Assembly: GCA_035632215.1 (NCBI GenBank)
Contig: DASQHF010000211.1
Span: 1 to 15,732, forward strand
From: CAIYRG01 sp035632215
GTDB lineage: Bacteria > Pseudomonadota > Alphaproteobacteria > Micropepsales > Micropepsaceae
DNA: 15,732 nt
Direction of reading: 5' to 3'
In this document: positions 13,891-15,732 of the stretch, piece after piece
Numbering within the stretch: the stretch's first letter is position 1
Layout of the letters: each line of letters starts with the position of its first letter
Notes under the pieces: generated by a model
The model's input: only the letters and a program-made list of their open reading frames with translations
What the model was told of the DNA's origin: nothing
The model's database searches: none
Program-made: the position numbers and the translations under genes

Positions 13891-15123
13891 GTGTCGGGAC
13901 GACGCACGCCGAGGGAACGGGGAAAAACAGCCGTGCGTTTGCTCTATCCGCTCGCTGCGTGCGCCCTTGTGTGCGTCGGCTTCGTTGCCGAAGCGCACGA
14001 CACCGCTCGCGGCCCTGACAAAGCATGCGGTCTCGATTGCAATCTTGCGTCCGAGATCGATGCCTACCTCAAGAACCGGGATTCCGCCAGCGAGGTTACG
14101 TTCGGCGATCCGCGTCTCGAGAACCTTCATCGCGGGGTAAAGACATCCGGACACGCACAGACAGAACTCGCTGACGAGATCGCCGATTATCTGAAGCGCG
14201 GTCCGAGCGGCACCTCTGCAAAGCTCGCACCGGGCGAGGGAGTCAAGCTCGCGGCGGCCGCGCCTGCGGAGCAAGCGCAAGAGCAGCGCGAATATGTCGG
14301 GCAGCAGAGTTGCGTTTCCTGTCACAGCCAGGAAGCGCAGAACTGGGCCCACACGATCCACGCCAAAGTCTTCGGGCTCAATCCGCGCAACGCGCTCGAG
14401 AGCGCCGGCTGCGAGGCCTGCCATGGACCGGGCTCGGCGCATGTGCGCACTCCGGCTGCACCCTTGAGCATCATCCGCTTTTCGAAGCGCAGCCAAACTC
14501 CCGTCTCGCAGCAGAACGCCCAATGCCTCACCTGCCATCGCGGCGGCCAGCGCATCTTCTGGCCGAACTCGGTGCACGAGAGCCACGACCTCGCCTGCAG
14601 CGATTGCCACAATCCGATGGCGAATTTCTCCGCCCGCGGGCTGGAAGCGCGTGGCTCCGTCAACGAGACCTGCTTTCAGTGCCACAAGACGCAGCGCGCG
14701 CAGTTCACGCGCCGTTCGCACATGCCGCTTCTCGAAGGCAAGATCACCTGCGTCGATTGCCACAACCCGCACGGCAGCACGACCGAGCCCTTGCTGAAAG
14801 CCGACAGCGTGAACGAGGTTTGTTACACCTGTCACGCCGAGAAGCGCGGGCCGTTCCTTTTCGAGCACGCACCCGTGCGCGAAAGCTGCTTGAACTGCCA
14901 CTCGCCGCACGGTTCGAACAACGAGAAGCTCCTCGTCACCGCGCGCCCCATTCTCTGCCAGAGCTGTCACGCGCAGAACGGCCATCCGGCGGAGCTCCTG
15001 ACGCGGGGATATCTCGCGAACGGACCGCTACCCGACGTGCGGCTCATCAACCGCAGCTGCTCGAATTGTCACGCCCAGATCCACGGCTCGAACAGTCCCG
15101 CAGGCTCGCGCTTCGAGAGGTGA
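13891..15123 (+). CDS. Decaheme c-type cytochrome, MtrA/DmsE/PioA family
   Basis: A 410-residue secreted protein. It contains ten CxxCH heme motifs (CVSCH at 141-145, then CEACH, CLTCH, CSDCH, CFQCH, CVDCH, CYTCH, CLNCH, CQSCH, and CSNCH at 390-394), the number and spacing of the MtrA/DmsE family. An N-terminal signal peptide (hydrophobic core about 17-33, probable cleavage after VAEA at 35) sends it to the periplasm, where family members sit inside or against an outer-membrane porin and pass electrons across it. Residues 36-135 are an extra domain without hemes, with C46-x3-C50 and an internal duplication (LASEIDAYLK and LADEIADYLK). The family without extension is about 320-340 residues; PioA has a long extension. 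The GTG start is uncertain; a GTG at 13933 with GGGGA about 9 bases upstream still gives a signal peptide. The porin gene follows after 6 bases. Confidence 0.9.
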   Translation: MSGRRTPRERGKTAVRLLYPLAACALVCVGFVAEAHDTARGPDKACGLDCNLASEIDAYLKNRDSASEVTFGDPRLENLHRGVKTSGHAQTELADEIADYLKRGPSGTSAKLAPGEGVKLAAAAPAEQAQEQREYVGQQSCVSCHSQEAQNWAHTIHAKVFGLNPRNALESAGCEACHGPGSAHVRTPAAPLSIIRFSKRSQTPVSQQNAQCLTCHRGGQRIFWPNSVHESHDLACSDCHNPMANFSARGLEARGSVNETCFQCHKTQRAQFTRRSHMPLLEGKITCVDCHNPHGSTTEPLLKADSVNEVCYTCHAEKRGPFLFEHAPVRESCLNCHSPHGSNNEKLLVTARPILCQSCHAQNGHPAELLTRGYLANGPLPDVRLINRSCSNCHAQIHGSNSPAGSRFER

Positions 15124-15129
15124 CGAGCC

Positions 15130-15732
15130 ATGGAAAAGTCCCGCCGCAGAGTTTCTCGCCTGCCGCTTCGCGCGTTGCTGCTGACCGGCGCAACAGCACT
15201 CGCGTTTTCTCCAGCGATCGTCCGTGCCGACACTGCCGTCGGTGCGGATAGCGCCACGGGAAACACTTTCAATCCGAGCGGCGAGATCCTCCACCTTCAG
15301 CCCGACCCGCTGGGGCTCTCCGCCTTGTTCGAGAACTCCCGCTCGCCAACGGGTTTGCTTTACCCGCGGCCATGGCTCCTCCCGGAAATGGTGCAGAGCT
15401 CATCCGATCCCGATTGGTGGAGCTCGGCTTGGGGCGAAGCGGGCTACCTTGGAAACGCCGGCAGAATGGGTGCCTCGGGCTCGCTGCAATACAGCGACCT
15501 TCACACCGGGTTCCTCTTGAGCAGCGCGGGCTTTCTCGCCGAGAACCGAAAAACGGCGTTTTATTTCTCGGGTGAAGCCGAGAACGTGGCGCGCGACGAC
15601 CAATCCTATCGCGCGACCTTCGGCAAATACGGCGTCTTCAGCACGAGCTTGTTCTTCGATTCGATCCCACATGTCTTCAGCACGCAGGCGGTCGTGCTTT
15701 GGAACGGGATTGGTACGGGGCGCTTGCCCCTT
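15130..15732 (+). CDS. Outer-membrane beta-barrel of MtrB/PioB family, 3' end outside the window
   Basis: The 201 residues visible start with a basic n-region and hydrophobic core ending in VRA, so a signal peptide cut after about residue 33. A loop-rich, aromatic beta-strand region follows. The segment IPHVFSTQA at 179-187, followed by WNGIGTG, matches the conserved early part of MtrB/PioB porins. These 20-plus-strand barrels (usually 650-800 residues) enclose the decaheme cytochrome. No cysteine occurs in the visible part, so the N-terminal CxxC of Shewanella MtrB is absent, as in some PioB-like members. The ATG has GAGAGG about 9 bases upstream and lies 6 bases after the cytochrome stop, indicating one operon. 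The frame is open to the last base. Confidence 0.85.
   Translation, partial: MEKSRRRVSRLPLRALLLTGATALAFSPAIVRADTAVGADSATGNTFNPSGEILHLQPDPLGLSALFENSRSPTGLLYPRPWLLPEMVQSSSDPDWWSSAWGEAGYLGNAGRMGASGSLQYSDLHTGFLLSSAGFLAENRKTAFYFSGEAENVARDDQSYRATFGKYGVFSTSLFFDSIPHVFSTQAVVLWNGIGTGRLPL

Noticed and set aside
13777..14985. Long open frame (402 codons) on the minus strand across the cytochrome gene
   Set aside because: It lies opposite ten CxxCH motifs in the plus frame and its translation has no recognisable domain; GC-rich codon bias explains it.

Overview
The window looks like accessory DNA from a GC-rich, Gram-negative bacterium. The base composition, frequent GTG starts, an outer-membrane porin-cytochrome pair and the overall gene style fit a proteobacterium, perhaps an alphaproteobacterium, but no rRNA or other marker gene confirms this. 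I see no tRNA, CRISPR array, insertion sequence or phage gene.

Left part (about 1-5230, minus strand): a tightly packed operon read leftward from a divergent promoter region. In transcription order it holds a nucleotidyltransferase-fold protein with an N-terminal helical domain, a GT4-type glycosyltransferase, a GHMP-family heptose-7-phosphate kinase (HddA type), a sedoheptulose-7-phosphate isomerase (GmhA), and a fused sugar-1-phosphate nucleotidyltransferase/HAD phosphatase (HddC-GmhB type). The last three genes together encode all four steps from sedoheptulose 7-phosphate to GDP-D-glycero-alpha-D-manno-heptose. A hairpin at 59-78 probably ends the operon, and another leftward gene seems to start at position 19 and leave the window.

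Middle (5439-13753, plus strand): four cobalamin-binding-domain radical SAM enzymes and three class I SAM methyltransferases, mostly overlapping or a few bases apart. They look like products of duplication: radical SAM genes 1 and 4 form one pair, 2 and 3 another, and methyltransferases 1 and 3 a third. Divergent from and adjacent to the GDP-heptose operon, they suggest a pathway that makes and heavily methylates or otherwise remodels a heptose-containing glycan, glycolipid or small molecule. The product cannot be read from the sequence. This is the best candidate for an undescribed system here.

Right part (13891-15732, plus strand): after about 140 bases with GC-rich hairpins and regular G-runs comes an electron-transfer module: a periplasmic decaheme c-type cytochrome of the MtrA/DmsE/PioA family with an unusual N-terminal extension, then the start of an MtrB/PioB-type outer-membrane beta-barrel cut by the window edge. 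Such pairs move electrons across the outer membrane, for example in extracellular iron oxidation or reduction. It is probably a separate transcription unit from the radical SAM cluster.
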